NCBI RefSeq assembly: GCF_030373185.1
Contig: NZ_JAUCZH010000004.1
Location: 495,041 to 559,040 of the forward strand
DNA length: 64,000 nt
Origin: Tabrizicola sp.
GTDB lineage: Bacteria; Pseudomonadota; Alphaproteobacteria; Rhodobacterales; Rhodobacteraceae
Direction: 5' to 3'
Part shown: positions 34,273 through 45,401 of the stretch, one piece after another
How positions within the stretch are numbered: the first letter of the stretch is position 1
Layout of the letters: every line of letters starts with the position of its first letter
Translations under genes and position numbers: made by a program
Notes under the pieces: generated by a model
Seen by the model: only the letters and a program-made list of their open reading frames with translations
Database searches by the model: none
What the model was told of the DNA's origin: nothing

Positions 34273-35097
34273 ATGAAGAGACATCATCAAATCTTGCCTA
34301 AAGTGGCCCTTGCCGCAATCCTTGCGACGCCAAACGCTGGCTTTACCGACACTTTGCGCGCCATCGCGCCTCAAGAGCATGGGGCTCAGCAGCAAGAGTT
34401 TGTTCACGGATCGCCGCAGGTGCCGTCAAAGGAATGGACGCTCGCGGCAGGTGGACGGATCTATGACAACTGGTGGGAAGCCCTTGATCGCCCCGAGCCG
34501 GACGGGATCAACCCGGCCTATCCGGTGTCGGTGAATGATCAGCAGACCGGATCCGGAACATGGCGCTGCAAGGAATGCCATGGCTGGGATTATCAGGGGG
34601 CCGGCGGTATCTATTCGCAGGGCAGCCATTTTACCGGGATAAGTGGCATCATGGGGATGCGTGGTGCGCCAATCGAAGAGATCATGCCGATCTTGCGCAA
34701 CGAGAGCCATCCCTACACGACCGACATGATCACGGATGACGAGATGCTTCGTGTCGCCCATTTTGTCAGTGAAGGGCTGACGGATATGCGGGCCTTCATC
34801 GACTATGACACGCGCACCGTCATCGCCGGGGTTGGCGATACGGATCGCGGCAGGGCCATTTTCCAGACAACCTGTGCTGCCTGTCACGGATTTGACGGGC
34901 GGGCAATGGATTGGGGCGCAGGGGACGACCACAATTTCGTCGGCACCGAGGCAAGGGAGCTTCCAGACGAGGTCTACAACAAGATCTCGAACGCCCATCC
35001 GGGGGCGGCCATGATCAACCTTCGCGCGTTTTCGCTGGATGATCGGATCAGTGTCATGCGTTACATCGCAAGCCTGCCAAGCGGGCTTGACGATTGA
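34273..35097 (+). CDS. Dihaem c-type cytochrome
   Basis: A 274-residue periplasmic electron carrier. It has a signal peptide (LPKVALAAILATPNAGF) and two haem sites, CKECH at residues 99-103 and CAACH at 201-205. GIMGMRG and HPGAAMINLRAF contain methionines that could be axial ligands. The first domain carries GTWRCKECHGWDYQGAGG, the second RGRAIFQTTCAACHGFDGR (in part). Similar two-haem cytochromes occur in sulfur, alcohol and nitrogen oxide respiratory chains, so the partner cannot be named. GGAGGAAG lies nine bases before the ATG. Upstream and divergent is a membrane LuxR-type regulator; downstream a strong hairpin separates it from ilvC. Confidence 0.88.
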   Translation: MKRHHQILPKVALAAILATPNAGFTDTLRAIAPQEHGAQQQEFVHGSPQVPSKEWTLAAGGRIYDNWWEALDRPEPDGINPAYPVSVNDQQTGSGTWRCKECHGWDYQGAGGIYSQGSHFTGISGIMGMRGAPIEEIMPILRNESHPYTTDMITDDEMLRVAHFVSEGLTDMRAFIDYDTRTVIAGVGDTDRGRAIFQTTCAACHGFDGRAMDWGAGDDHNFVGTEARELPDEVYNKISNAHPGAAMINLRAFSLDDRISVMRYIASLPSGLDD

Positions 35098-35109
35098 CCA
35101 GGCAAAGGT

Positions 35110-35134
35110 TCAGGGGGCGATGAACGCCCCCTGA
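35110..35134. terminator. Hairpin between cytochrome gene and ilvC, likely bidirectional
   Basis: TCAGGGGGCG (35110-35119) pairs with CGCCCCCTGA (35125-35134), loop ATGAA. It lies between two convergent genes and can serve both, though T-tracts are weak on both sides. Confidence 0.75.
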
Positions 35135-35151
35135 CTTGATCTTGCGAAGGG

Positions 35152-37217
<2,066 letters not shown>

Positions 37218-37292
37218 CGGCAATGTCGCAATTGAGTATTTGAGAAGCGGGCAAATAGGCTAGGTTGGGGGCAAGTTGAGGAGGAATTGCCC

Positions 37293-38417
37293 ATGCCCGG
37301 ACTGCACGCCCATATCGACCCTGACGGTCTTGAAGAGTTCTCGGTCGTCTTCACCGACCGCAGCCTGAACCATATGTCGGCCCGGTTTCAGGGCGTGATG
37401 CGTGAGGTGTCTGGCTTGTTGAAAGAGGTCTACAAGGGCTCGGCCGTGGCGCTGATCCCCGGTGGCGGCACTTACGCGATGGAAGCCGTGGCGCGCCAGT
37501 TCGGACAGGGCCGGGTTCTTGTCGTGCGCAACGGCTGGTTCAGCTATCGCTGGACGCAGATCTTTGATGCCGGCGGATTTGCCGAGGAGACGACCGTCGT
37601 GATGGCGCGGCAGACCGGGAATGGCGCGCAGGCGGCCTATGCGCCGCCGCCGGTGGAAGAAGTCGTGGCGAAAATCCATGAGACGCGGCCCGAAGCCGTG
37701 TTCGCGCCGCATGTCGAAACCAGCGCCGGGATCATCTTGCCGGATGACTATATCGCCAAGGTGGCAGAGGCTGCACATGAGGTGGGCGCGCTGATGGTGC
37801 TGGACTGCATCGCAAGCGGCTGCGTCTGGGTAGATATGGCGACGACCGGGGTGGATGTGCTGATCTCGGCCCCGCAAAAGGGCTGGTCGGCTTCACCTTC
37901 AGCCGGCGTTGTGGTGCTGTCGCCCCGGGCCGAGGCGCGGCTGGCCGAGACGACCAGCAATTCCTTTGCCATCGACCTGAAGAAATGGCGCAGCATCATG
38001 GCGGCCTATGAGGGTGGCGGGCATGCCTATCATGCCACCATGCCGACCGATGCCATCGTGGGATTCCGCGATGCGATGCTGGAAACCAAGGCAATGGGGT
38101 TCGAGGCTGCCAAGGCCGCGCAATGGGCGCTTGGCCGGGCGGTGCGCGACATGATGGCGGAAAAGGGCGTGCCGTCCGTCGCCGCCGAAGGCTTCCAGGC
38201 ACCGGGTGTGGTGGTCAGCTACACCAGCGACGCTGACGTGCAGAGCGGGGCGAAATTCCGGGCGGAAGGGTTGCAGATTGCGGCGGGCGTGCCGTTGCAG
38301 GTGGGCGAGGGCTTGGAATTCCGCACTTTCCGCATCGGGCTTTTCGGCTTGGACAAGCTGGCTGATGTTCCTGCGACCGTCGCACGGCTGCGCCGGGCGG
38401 TTGATGCTGTCCTCTGA
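37293..38417 (+). CDS. Class V PLP-dependent aminotransferase
   Basis: A 374-residue protein of fold type I, class V. The PLP lysine is in LISAPQKGWSASPSAGVV and the cofactor aspartate in MVLDCIASGC. The N-terminal FTDRSLNHMSARFQGVMREVSGLL and PGGGTYAMEAVARQFG match the serine-glyoxylate/alanine-glyoxylate aminotransferase and 2-aminoethylphosphonate branches. The substrate cannot be chosen from sequence alone; serine, alanine or a related amino donor are the likely ones. GAGGAAT precedes the ATG at 37293. It lies after the two Lrp genes and ends before a bidirectional hairpin. Confidence 0.85.
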   Translation: MPGLHAHIDPDGLEEFSVVFTDRSLNHMSARFQGVMREVSGLLKEVYKGSAVALIPGGGTYAMEAVARQFGQGRVLVVRNGWFSYRWTQIFDAGGFAEETTVVMARQTGNGAQAAYAPPPVEEVVAKIHETRPEAVFAPHVETSAGIILPDDYIAKVAEAAHEVGALMVLDCIASGCVWVDMATTGVDVLISAPQKGWSASPSAGVVVLSPRAEARLAETTSNSFAIDLKKWRSIMAAYEGGGHAYHATMPTDAIVGFRDAMLETKAMGFEAAKAAQWALGRAVRDMMAEKGVPSVAAEGFQAPGVVVSYTSDADVQSGAKFRAEGLQIAAGVPLQVGEGLEFRTFRIGLFGLDKLADVPATVARLRRAVDAVL

Positions 38418-38434
38418 TCGATCAGGACTGCAAG

Positions 38435-38470
38435 ATGCACAGGCCGGAAGCGAGAATCCGACCTGTGCAT
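38435..38470. terminator. Bidirectional hairpin downstream of the class V aminotransferase
   Basis: ATGCACAGG (38435-38443) pairs with CCTGTGCAT (38462-38470), with an inner CGGA/TCCG pairing. It lies between two convergent genes and is followed by TTTCTG on the plus side. Confidence 0.8.
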
Positions 38471-38491
38471 TTCTGACCTCTCAGTTGAGGC

Positions 38492-38740
38492 TCACTGAAC
38501 GCCAAGGATCACGGAGACCTGCTGTGCGGCACCAGAACGCGTGCGCAGGTTTTCCGAGTCGCCGAAGAAGGTGACCAGTTGCGCATATTGCGAGTTGGTC
38601 AGGTTCGACAGATCAGCACCCGGAACCAGCAGCATGATTTGCGACTGGATGGACGAGGACAGGGCGACTGGAGCTGTCTGGGCCAAAGTGCCAACGGTAG
38701 AGGCGGCGACCAGAGCAGCGGCAAGAACGATGCGTTTCAT
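38492..38740 (-). CDS. Small exported protein of unknown function
   Basis: An 82-residue protein with an N-terminal signal peptide (MKRIVLAAALVAASTVGTLAQ). The mature part has about 60 residues: APVALSSSIQSQIMLLVPGADL, then SNLTNSQYAQLVTFFGDSENLRTRSG. There are no cysteines. The start is well supported by the signal peptide and an AT-rich upstream segment (GTTGTAATACTTTTG on the plus strand). Such short exported proteins are commonly conserved in the group but are unnamed. The 260-base stretch from here to the UbiH-type gene holds no further gene that I can support. Confidence 0.75.
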   Translation of the reverse strand: MKRIVLAAALVAASTVGTLAQTAPVALSSSIQSQIMLLVPGADLSNLTNSQYAQLVTFFGDSENLRTRSGAAQQVSVILGVQ

Positions 38741-38999
38741 GTTGTAATACTTTTGTTTCGGTTTCTGCCCGCCCCTACCTTGGGGCGGTGAAACAGAGAT
38801 GGGGCATGGGCCGCGGAATGGAAAATCACGCCTTGCTCTCTGCCCCCCGCCCAGTTGTGACTGTCCGCTGGTCTTGCAGCCGCACGAGGCAGAATCCTGC
38901 GGGTTCAGTAGGGTCTTCCGTTACAATACGGTCACATGTTTCAGTGCCTCACGCAGAGCGGCGGGACTGCGGCACTTATGTGCAAAAATGCACGAAACT

Positions 39000-40223
39000 T
39001 CAGGGGCTTTCGACCGCAGGGGCAACCTTGCGAACCCCAAGGCCAGCACGCATCAAGGTTTTCCGGACCGGACCGGCGGAATACAATGCTTCCAGCGCCT
39101 TTGCCCGCAGGTCGCGCAAGCCCGGTGCCGAGGCCATCGACGTGCGGTTCAGAAGGTCGATTCCGGCGACCCGGGCCTGGACTTCCCAATGGCGCCGCCG
39201 GTGATAGGCATCGGTAACAGCACGGATGCCAGGGTCTTGCGCGTTGGATTGGGCAAGCTCCAGTAGGCAGGCAAGGTCGGCAAGGCTCATGTTCAGCCCT
39301 TGTGCGCCAATCGGTGGCACCACATGGGCGGCTTCGGCCATCAGAATGGCGCGCGGGCCAGACATGCTGTCGGCGATCTGGCTGATGATCGGCCAGACCG
39401 AACGCCGGCTCATCAGCCGCAATGGCCCGAGGATGCCAGAGGAGCGGGCCGTCATTTCAGCCTCGAAAGCAGGTTGGGGCAGGGAGGCAAGGCGGGCGAT
39501 CTCCGGCCCCGTTTCCATCCAGACTACGGCCGAGGCAGGCTGTCCATCTCGGTCGGGCAGGGGGACAAGGGTGAAAGGCCCGCCAGAGCGGTGAACTTCG
39601 GTCGATACATTTTCATGTGGCATGTCATGCGCCACGGCGAAGGCCAGCGCCTTCTGGCCATAGCGCATGGTGCGGGCGCCAATCCCGAGCGCCTCACGCA
39701 GCGGTGAGGCGCGGCCATCAGCGCCTATGACCAGCCGTGCCGCGATCTGGCTGCCGTCCGACAAGGTGACCAGCGCTTCGGTCTCACGCGGCAAGATCCG
39801 CAGAAAACCAGTGCCGGGGCGGAAGCTGACATTCGGCAGTTCAGCCAGCCGCGCGACCATTTCCCGGCGCAAAAGCCAGTTGGGCAGGTTCCAGCCAAAG
39901 GGTGCGTCAGAGATATCGGCGGCGTTGAAATCCTTGGTCAGCCGCGCGACTGGGTCCACCCCTCCTGCGTCGACGATCCGCATCACCTGAAGCGGTGCGG
40001 CATGGGGTTGAAGGCGCTCCCACAGGCCGGCACGTTCAAGAACCGGAATCGACGGCTGCAAAAAGGCCGTCGTCCGCAGATCGGCGTTATCATCCTCTGC
40101 GGTCGTCACAGGGGGGGTAGGGTCGACACAGATTACGCGAAAGCCCGCGCTGCCCAAGGCCGCTGCCGCCGTCAGCCCGGCGACGCCGCCGCCGGAAATC
40201 AGGATATCTGTCGTCTCGCGCAT
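39000..40223 (-). CDS. UbiH/UbiF-type FAD-dependent hydroxylase
   Basis: A 407-residue flavoprotein monooxygenase, most likely in ubiquinone synthesis. The N-terminal FAD motif is ILISGGGVAGLTAAAALGSAGFRVICVD (in parts), the second FAD motif RLVIGADGRASPLRE, and the C-terminal GDAAH-like site reads LMAEAAHVVPPIGAQGLNMSLAD. The PPIGAQGLNMSLAD motif is that of UbiH/UbiF/Coq6-type ring hydroxylases. Which ring position is modified cannot be read from the sequence. Start at 40223 (MRETTDILISGGG). Next on the same strand upstream is a small membrane protein gene, then a HAD phosphatase gene. Confidence 0.88.
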   Translation of the reverse strand: MRETTDILISGGGVAGLTAAAALGSAGFRVICVDPTPPVTTAEDDNADLRTTAFLQPSIPVLERAGLWERLQPHAAPLQVMRIVDAGGVDPVARLTKDFNAADISDAPFGWNLPNWLLRREMVARLAELPNVSFRPGTGFLRILPRETEALVTLSDGSQIAARLVIGADGRASPLREALGIGARTMRYGQKALAFAVAHDMPHENVSTEVHRSGGPFTLVPLPDRDGQPASAVVWMETGPEIARLASLPQPAFEAEMTARSSGILGPLRLMSRRSVWPIISQIADSMSGPRAILMAEAAHVVPPIGAQGLNMSLADLACLLELAQSNAQDPGIRAVTDAYHRRRHWEVQARVAGIDLLNRTSMASAPGLRDLRAKALEALYSAGPVRKTLMRAGLGVRKVAPAVESP

Positions 40224-40299
40224 GCTGGCTGCCTCCATTACCCCAAGGATAGGCCTAGCGTGGGCGATGAGCCAGAGGACAGGTTGTCCCGGCAGCCGT

Positions 40300-40560
40300 T
40301 CAGGGCAGAGTGACCCAGATCAGAAGGACAAAGATCACCGGCACAAGCGCAACCGCCGTCACAACCAGCGCGGGCAGGCCCCAAGCCTGGACAGCCAGCA
40401 CAAGCGCGGTCAACAGAATGACGAACAGGTAATAGACCGTGTCAATCTCGCGTTCGATGTCGCGGATTACCCGGCCGATGACGGGCAAGGCGCGGATCAG
40501 GTTCCATGCACGATCGGCAAGCCCTGGGGCATGGTTGCTGGCAAGGCTTTGTCCGGTCAT
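40300..40560 (-). CDS. Small membrane protein with two transmembrane segments
   Basis: An 86-residue protein with a polar N-terminus (residues 1-40, with RVIRDIEREIDTVYYL at the boundary) and two closely spaced hydrophobic segments (FVILLTALVLAVQAWGLPALVVTAVALVPVIFVLLIWV, in parts). No family recognised. It lies between the HAD phosphatase gene and the UbiH-type gene on the same strand with short spacers, so cotranscription is plausible. Confidence 0.65.
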   Translation of the reverse strand: MTGQSLASNHAPGLADRAWNLIRALPVIGRVIRDIEREIDTVYYLFVILLTALVLAVQAWGLPALVVTAVALVPVIFVLLIWVTLP

Positions 40561-40632
40561 CGCTGTATCCTTCGCTGTCCTTACGGCAAGATAGGGCAGC
40601 GGCAGGACTGCGTCAGGGGATGCGACGCTTGG

Positions 40633-41280
40633 TCACCCCGGAAGCAAACGCAGGAATCCGGCAAGATCGTCGGTGTGATGATGGATATGTGAAGCGGGTT
40701 CGGGGATGGGGGCCACATGCACGGTGCGCATTCCAAGGGCATGCGGCACGGCAAGGTTGCGGGCGTCATCTTCGAACATTGCGGCCGCGGCCGTGGTCAG
40801 GCCGTCCTGGGCAAAGACCGTCTCAAAGGCGCGGGCGCTGGGCTTTGGGTGGAAATTCGCGTGCTCGACCCCGTATACCGCGTCAAAAAGCCCGCCAAGG
40901 CCACGGGCGGAAAGGACTTTTTCGGCATAAGGGGCGCAGGCGTTGGTATAGACGATCCGCCTGCCGGGCAGGGCGCGAATGGCCTGCGCAAGGTCCGGGT
41001 CGGGGGCCAGGACCGAAAAGTCGATGTCATGGACTTCGTTCAGGTAAGGGCCAGGATCGACGCCGTGTTCCGTCATCAGACCGGCCAGGGTGGTGCCGTA
41101 GGTCTGCCAGTAATGCGCGCGCAAGTGGTCGGCCCGGGCGCGGTCCACATTAAGCGCCGTCATCACCCAATCTGTCATCTTCACCTCGATCTGGTCAAAG
41201 AGGCGCATGTGTGGGGGATAGAGTGTGTTGTCGAGGTCAAAGACCCAAGTCGTGACCTGTGCGAAATCCTGTTCTGGCAT
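40633..41280 (-). CDS. HAD-family phosphatase, pyrimidine 5'-nucleotidase type
   Basis: A 215-residue cytoplasmic haloacid-dehalogenase-fold hydrolase. Motif I is WVFDLDNTLYPP with the nucleophile aspartate, motif II VYTNACAPYAEKVL, the lysine of motif III in HPKPSARAF, and motif IV MFEDDARNL. The NTLYPP and TNA arrangement matches the Sdt1/pyrimidine 5'-nucleotidase subgroup, which removes phosphate from UMP, CMP or related nucleotides. Substrate range in this subgroup is broad, so this is a family-level call. It is divergent from a GntR regulator gene with 96 bases between starts, and upstream in the same direction as the small membrane protein gene. Confidence 0.87.
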   Translation of the reverse strand: MPEQDFAQVTTWVFDLDNTLYPPHMRLFDQIEVKMTDWVMTALNVDRARADHLRAHYWQTYGTTLAGLMTEHGVDPGPYLNEVHDIDFSVLAPDPDLAQAIRALPGRRIVYTNACAPYAEKVLSARGLGGLFDAVYGVEHANFHPKPSARAFETVFAQDGLTTAAAAMFEDDARNLAVPHALGMRTVHVAPIPEPASHIHHHTDDLAGFLRLLPG

Positions 41281-41376
41281 GGGCCTGATCTAGCCTCTGT
41301 GCCGGGTCTTGGGAAGGGTTGATTGCAGGGCGTCCGGCGCGCTAGGGTCCGGCGCGCAGTAAAGGAAGGCCGGACG

Positions 41377-42012
41377 GTGCAGAAGGACGCTTATACCCTG
41401 ATCCTCGAGGCGATTGACGCCGGGCTTTACAAGCCGGGCGACCGTCTGGTTGAAAGCGAACTTGCGGAACGGCTCGGGGTTTCGCGCACCCCGGTGCGCG
41501 AGGCATTGCAGCGGTTGGAAACGCAGTCGATGCTGACGCGCGACGGGCGCAGCCTGATCGTGGCCAGCCTTGACCACAACCAGTTGGCCGAACTTTACGC
41601 GGTGCGATCCGAACTGGAAGGGCTGGCAGCGCGTTTGGCGGCCCGGCATGCAACGCCTGAGGAAGTCCGGGTCTTGCGCAGCATGGTGGCCGAGGATCGG
41701 GCGCTGGTGGGCGGAGACCCGCGCGCCTTGTCACGGGCGAACAAGCGGTTTCACAAGCAGATTCATCTGGCCAGCCACAACCGGTATCTGGTCCAGCAGC
41801 TTGATCTGGTGCATCGGTCGATGGCGCTGATGGCCAATACCTCATTCGCGGCGGAAGGTCGGGATGAGGTGGCGCTGGATGAGCATGACCATATCGTCGC
41901 TGCGATCGAGGCCGGTGATGGCGACGCCGCCTACGAGGCGCTTAAGACGCATATCAGCCGCGCGTTTGAAACCCGGCTTCGGGTTGATGCAGGTGAATTG
42001 CGGTTGCGCTGA
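41377..42012 (+). CDS. GntR family regulator of the FadR/FCD subfamily
   Basis: A 211-residue repressor-type protein. The N-terminal winged helix is visible as LYKPGDRLVESELAERLGVSRTPVREALQRLE (in parts), the C-terminal FCD domain as LYAVRSELEGLAARLAA, RANKRFHKQIHLASHNRYL, and DEHDHIVAAIEAGDGDAAYEALKTHI. The ligand site residues (Asp/His pattern) are consistent with a metal-bound carboxylate effector, which in the family is a small organic acid. The GTG at 41377 is chosen since AAGGAAGG lies upstream and the homology starts with VQKDAYTLILEAID. No obvious target operon is adjacent. Confidence 0.9.
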   Translation: MQKDAYTLILEAIDAGLYKPGDRLVESELAERLGVSRTPVREALQRLETQSMLTRDGRSLIVASLDHNQLAELYAVRSELEGLAARLAARHATPEEVRVLRSMVAEDRALVGGDPRALSRANKRFHKQIHLASHNRYLVQQLDLVHRSMALMANTSFAAEGRDEVALDEHDHIVAAIEAGDGDAAYEALKTHISRAFETRLRVDAGELRLR

Positions 42013-42120
42013 AGCCCCATTGGGCCAGAAGTTGATGCGAAGCCCGCGACCGTTTCCGGAAGTGATTGAGGCACATGCTTCGGTAGCTGGCCATTTTTCG
42101 GCCAGCCAGTTTTGCTTCAG

Positions 42121-44025
42121 TCAGGATTTTTCCGGCACATGGTCGAACAGCCCATGCGTGGTCTTGTCCCAGAAGAAGGGCTTCGTCGCCAATTCAACCA
42201 AGGCCTTGTAGGCCGCGAGCGAGGCGAGGGGGAAATAGAGCTTCATTGTCGGCACCCACCACAGGCTAAGCCCATGCCGCGTCCGGCTGGTGCCGATCAT
42301 GCCGATCATCAGGTTCGCAATCTCGGACAGGATGAAGATCCCTGCCATCGTCCATACGGCGGGCGAGGGCAGGACGTCAAAAAGCGGATGGGCAATGCCG
42401 AAAGGCACAACCATGAAGGACAACAACAGAGGTGCCAGAAGAAACTGCGCGATCGTGCCAAGAAACATCACCTGAAAGCCCAGAAAGGCCCGTGGGCCAA
42501 GCTGTCGCCACAGCAGTCCCGGCGCGCGCATGTGGACCGCCCATGTCATCATGTAACCCTTGATCCAGCGAGACCGCTGTTTCACCCAAGGCAACGCGCG
42601 GCAATTCGCCTCTTCCTCGGTGACGGTGGCGATCAACTCTGTCCGGTAGCCGTGGCGGGCAAGGCGAATCCCAAGATCGGCGTCTTCGGTGACATTGTGG
42701 GCATCCCAGCCGCCCAGAGACTCCAGCACCTCGCGGCGAAAGAACAGGGTTGTGCCACCAAGTGGCACCACAAGACCAAGCCGCGCGATGCCGGGCAGTA
42801 TCAACCGGAACCAGCCCGCATACTCGATAGTGAAGCAGCGTGACAGCCAGTTGGTCCGGGGGTTGTAATAGTCCAACACGCCTTGCAGGCATGCAACTTC
42901 GGGGCCGGACCGGTGAAACCGTGCCACGACCTGCCGCAGTTGATCCGGATCGGGGGCGTCTTCGGCGTCGTAGACGCCGATGATGGCACCCTTGGCGTAG
43001 TAAAGCGCATGGTTCAGCGCGCGCGGTTTGGTCTTTACCTTCCCTTCCGGGACAACAACCACCCGCATCCAGCGCGGCAGCTCTGCCGTGGCTAGGGCGT
43101 TGCGCGTGACATGGTCGTCTGCTTCAACCGCAAGGATGACATCCAGCAATTCCTCGGGGTAGTCCAGCCGCGCCAGCCTGCGCACCAGCCGGCCGACGAT
43201 GTCACCTTCGCGGTAGAGCGCAACGATGATTGAAACGATGGGCGGGATGCCATCCGGCGCCGGTCCGATTTCAACGGCAGGTGGAATCAGCGCTGCCAGC
43301 GTAGCGGCGAACTTCAATCCGACGATCAGCGCCAGAGAAACCAGCGCAAATGCCACGACCGCCAGCCCGAAGCCAACAGGCGCTGCAAGGGCAAGGCTCA
43401 ACCCCGCGACGATGCCGGTCAGAATTCGTGGCGCACGAGAGATCTTGGGCCACCCCCGGCAGCTTTCCGCTGCGGAAACCCGGTTTTCGGCGGCCTGGGC
43501 AAGGCGTGGGCCGCGACAGGCATGGATGGCCGCGACGATTGCACGTTCAGAGGCCAGCCCGGCACTGACCGGGCCAAGGCGCGCCTCCAGCATCGGGCGA
43601 AGTTGGCGAAACATTTCCGGGCGTGACAGCGCGACCACGGTGACGCCCCCTACCTGCCGCCAAGGCACAAGATCGTAGCGCAGGCAATCTGCCGCGCCCA
43701 CAGCATCAATCAGGCGCGGGTCGGGCAGGGTGGCGGCAAGGTCGATGACCCGGATCCCCCAATTGCGCGCCTCGACATCCAGAAGATCGCGTTCGACGAC
43801 AAGGCCTCGCGCGCGCAGCACTTCAGGCAGCCGTCCTGCTTCGCGCCCCTGATGCGCCAATGCCGAGACAATGTCATCGGCTGACACCGCCCCGGTCCGC
43901 AGGAGTTCTGCCCCGAGGGCAAGTCTGCGCGGAGTGGGCTGGTTTGCCCAACCGCTGCCTCTGCGAAGATCTGACGCTCTGCCCTTGCCATGCGCTGCCC
44001 CTGGCCATTGCCAAATGCGCAGCAT
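42121..44025 (-). CDS. Family 2 glycosyltransferase with an N-terminal T2SSE_N/MshEN-like domain
   Basis: A 634-residue membrane protein. Residues about 35-160 (LALGAELLRTGAVSADDIVSALAHQ, GRLPEVLRARG, VIDLAATLPDPRLIDAV) resemble the N-terminal domain of type II secretion ATPases and c-di-GMP-binding MshEN modules. Then come two transmembrane segments, and a GT2 catalytic domain with VSIIVALYREGD, ILAVEADD, YDAEDAPD, TEDADLGIRLARHGY and QRSRWIKGYMMTW, and C-terminal membrane helices (FMVVPFGIAHPLF). Such proteins are predicted processive beta-glycosyltransferases for an exopolysaccharide. c-di-GMP control through the N-terminal domain is an inference. No partner polysaccharide genes are nearby. 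Upstream on the same strand is carA. Confidence 0.85.
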   Translation of the reverse strand: MLRIWQWPGAAHGKGRASDLRRGSGWANQPTPRRLALGAELLRTGAVSADDIVSALAHQGREAGRLPEVLRARGLVVERDLLDVEARNWGIRVIDLAATLPDPRLIDAVGAADCLRYDLVPWRQVGGVTVVALSRPEMFRQLRPMLEARLGPVSAGLASERAIVAAIHACRGPRLAQAAENRVSAAESCRGWPKISRAPRILTGIVAGLSLALAAPVGFGLAVVAFALVSLALIVGLKFAATLAALIPPAVEIGPAPDGIPPIVSIIVALYREGDIVGRLVRRLARLDYPEELLDVILAVEADDHVTRNALATAELPRWMRVVVVPEGKVKTKPRALNHALYYAKGAIIGVYDAEDAPDPDQLRQVVARFHRSGPEVACLQGVLDYYNPRTNWLSRCFTIEYAGWFRLILPGIARLGLVVPLGGTTLFFRREVLESLGGWDAHNVTEDADLGIRLARHGYRTELIATVTEEEANCRALPWVKQRSRWIKGYMMTWAVHMRAPGLLWRQLGPRAFLGFQVMFLGTIAQFLLAPLLLSFMVVPFGIAHPLFDVLPSPAVWTMAGIFILSEIANLMIGMIGTSRTRHGLSLWWVPTMKLYFPLASLAAYKALVELATKPFFWDKTTHGLFDHVPEKS

Positions 44026-44059
44026 GCGCCCGCCGGGTTAATGCGATGTTAACAGGGCT

Positions 44060-45217
44060 TCAGGCGGCGCGGCGCGCCTGCATCGCAGCTGCGAAGCGTT
44101 CAAAGAGGTAGAAGCTGTCCTGCGGGCCGGGGCTGGCCTCGGGGTGGTACTGTACGCTGAACACCGGCCGATCCACCATGGCGATGCCACAGTTGGTGCC
44201 GTCAAAAAGGCTGACATGGGTTTCCATCACCACGCCAGCGGGCAGGGTGTCGGCGTCCACGGTAAAGCCATGGTTCATCGAGGTGATTTCAACCTTGCCG
44301 GTGGTCAGATCCTTCACCGGGTGGTTAGCGCCGTGGTGGCCGTGGTTCATCTTGCGTGTCTTGGCACCAAGCGCCAGGGCCAGCATCTGATGGCCAAGGC
44401 AGATGCCGAAGACCGGCAGGTTCCTGGCCAGCACGTCCTGAATCATCGGCACCGCATAGGCCCCCGTCGCTGCCGGGTCGCCGGGGCCGTTCGACAGGAA
44501 TACGCCTTCGGGGTTCAGGGCCAGCACGTCTTCGGCGGTGGCGGTGGCGGGCAGAACGGTCACTTCACAGCCAACCGAGGCAAGGCAGCGCAGGATGTTG
44601 CGTTTCGCGCCGTAATCCACGGCGACGACGCGCAGGCCCGGACCTTCGCGCCGGGTATAGCCTTCCGGCCAGGCCCAGCGCTTTTCATCCCAGCGGTAGC
44701 TTTGGGCGCAGGTCACGTCCTTGGCCAGATCAAGACCCACAAGACCTTTCCACGCCCGTGCCTTGGCGACCAGCTTCTCGATATCGAACCTGCCCTCGGG
44801 GTCATGGGCCAGTGCCACATGCGGCGCGCCTTGCTGGCGGATGGCCCGGGTCAGGCGGCGGGTGTCTATCCCGCCCACGCCGATCCGGCCGATCTTGGTC
44901 AGCCAGGCGGTCAGATTCCCGGTCGCGCGCCAGTTCGAGGGTTCCGTCGGATCCCATTTGACGACCATTCCGGCGGCGGAGGGGGTCTGCGTCTCATCGT
45001 CTTCGGGCGTGACGCCAGTGTTGCCGATATGGGGGAAGGTGAAGGTCACGACCTGACCCGCATAGGACGGGTCCGTCATGATTTCCTGATAGCCGGTCAT
45101 CGCGGTGTTGAACACCAGTTCGGCGATCGTCTCACCCGTGGCACCGAAGCCGTGCCCGTAAAACAGCGTGCCATCGGCAAGTGCAAGGCAGGCGGTAGGC
45201 TTCTGCGGTGCAGGCAT
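44060..45217 (-). CDS. carA: Carbamoyl-phosphate synthase small subunit
   Basis: Glutaminase subunit that delivers ammonia for carbamoyl phosphate, needed for pyrimidines and arginine. The 385-residue product starts MPAPQKPTACLALADGTLFYG. The N-terminal domain has FNTAMTGYQEIMTDPSYAGQ. The glutaminase domain has VVAVDYGAKRNILRCL, FLSNGPGDP, the cysteine nucleophile in GICLGHQMLALALG, and FSVQYHPEASPGP with the His/Glu pair. carB is not in the window. yqeY lies divergently upstream with 184 bases between starts, containing an AT-rich palindrome (CTTTG...CAAAG) near 45300. Confidence 0.96.
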   Translation of the reverse strand: MPAPQKPTACLALADGTLFYGHGFGATGETIAELVFNTAMTGYQEIMTDPSYAGQVVTFTFPHIGNTGVTPEDDETQTPSAAGMVVKWDPTEPSNWRATGNLTAWLTKIGRIGVGGIDTRRLTRAIRQQGAPHVALAHDPEGRFDIEKLVAKARAWKGLVGLDLAKDVTCAQSYRWDEKRWAWPEGYTRREGPGLRVVAVDYGAKRNILRCLASVGCEVTVLPATATAEDVLALNPEGVFLSNGPGDPAATGAYAVPMIQDVLARNLPVFGICLGHQMLALALGAKTRKMNHGHHGANHPVKDLTTGKVEITSMNHGFTVDADTLPAGVVMETHVSLFDGTNCGIAMVDRPVFSVQYHPEASPGPQDSFYLFERFAAAMQARRAA

Positions 45218-45401
45218 GACACGACTCCATCTTCGGCAAATTGGCGCGAACCTAAGGGCAGGGCCGCGTGGGGTCAAGGCTGCGTGACAAAAGCTTTGTG
45301 TTTAAAAAACAAAGGCTTGCAAAAGATGGCCCCGGTTGCGGTTGGCGGGGGTTCAAGCTATGGTGCGAACTTCGGGGAAAAACCATGGGGATGGATGACC
45401 G

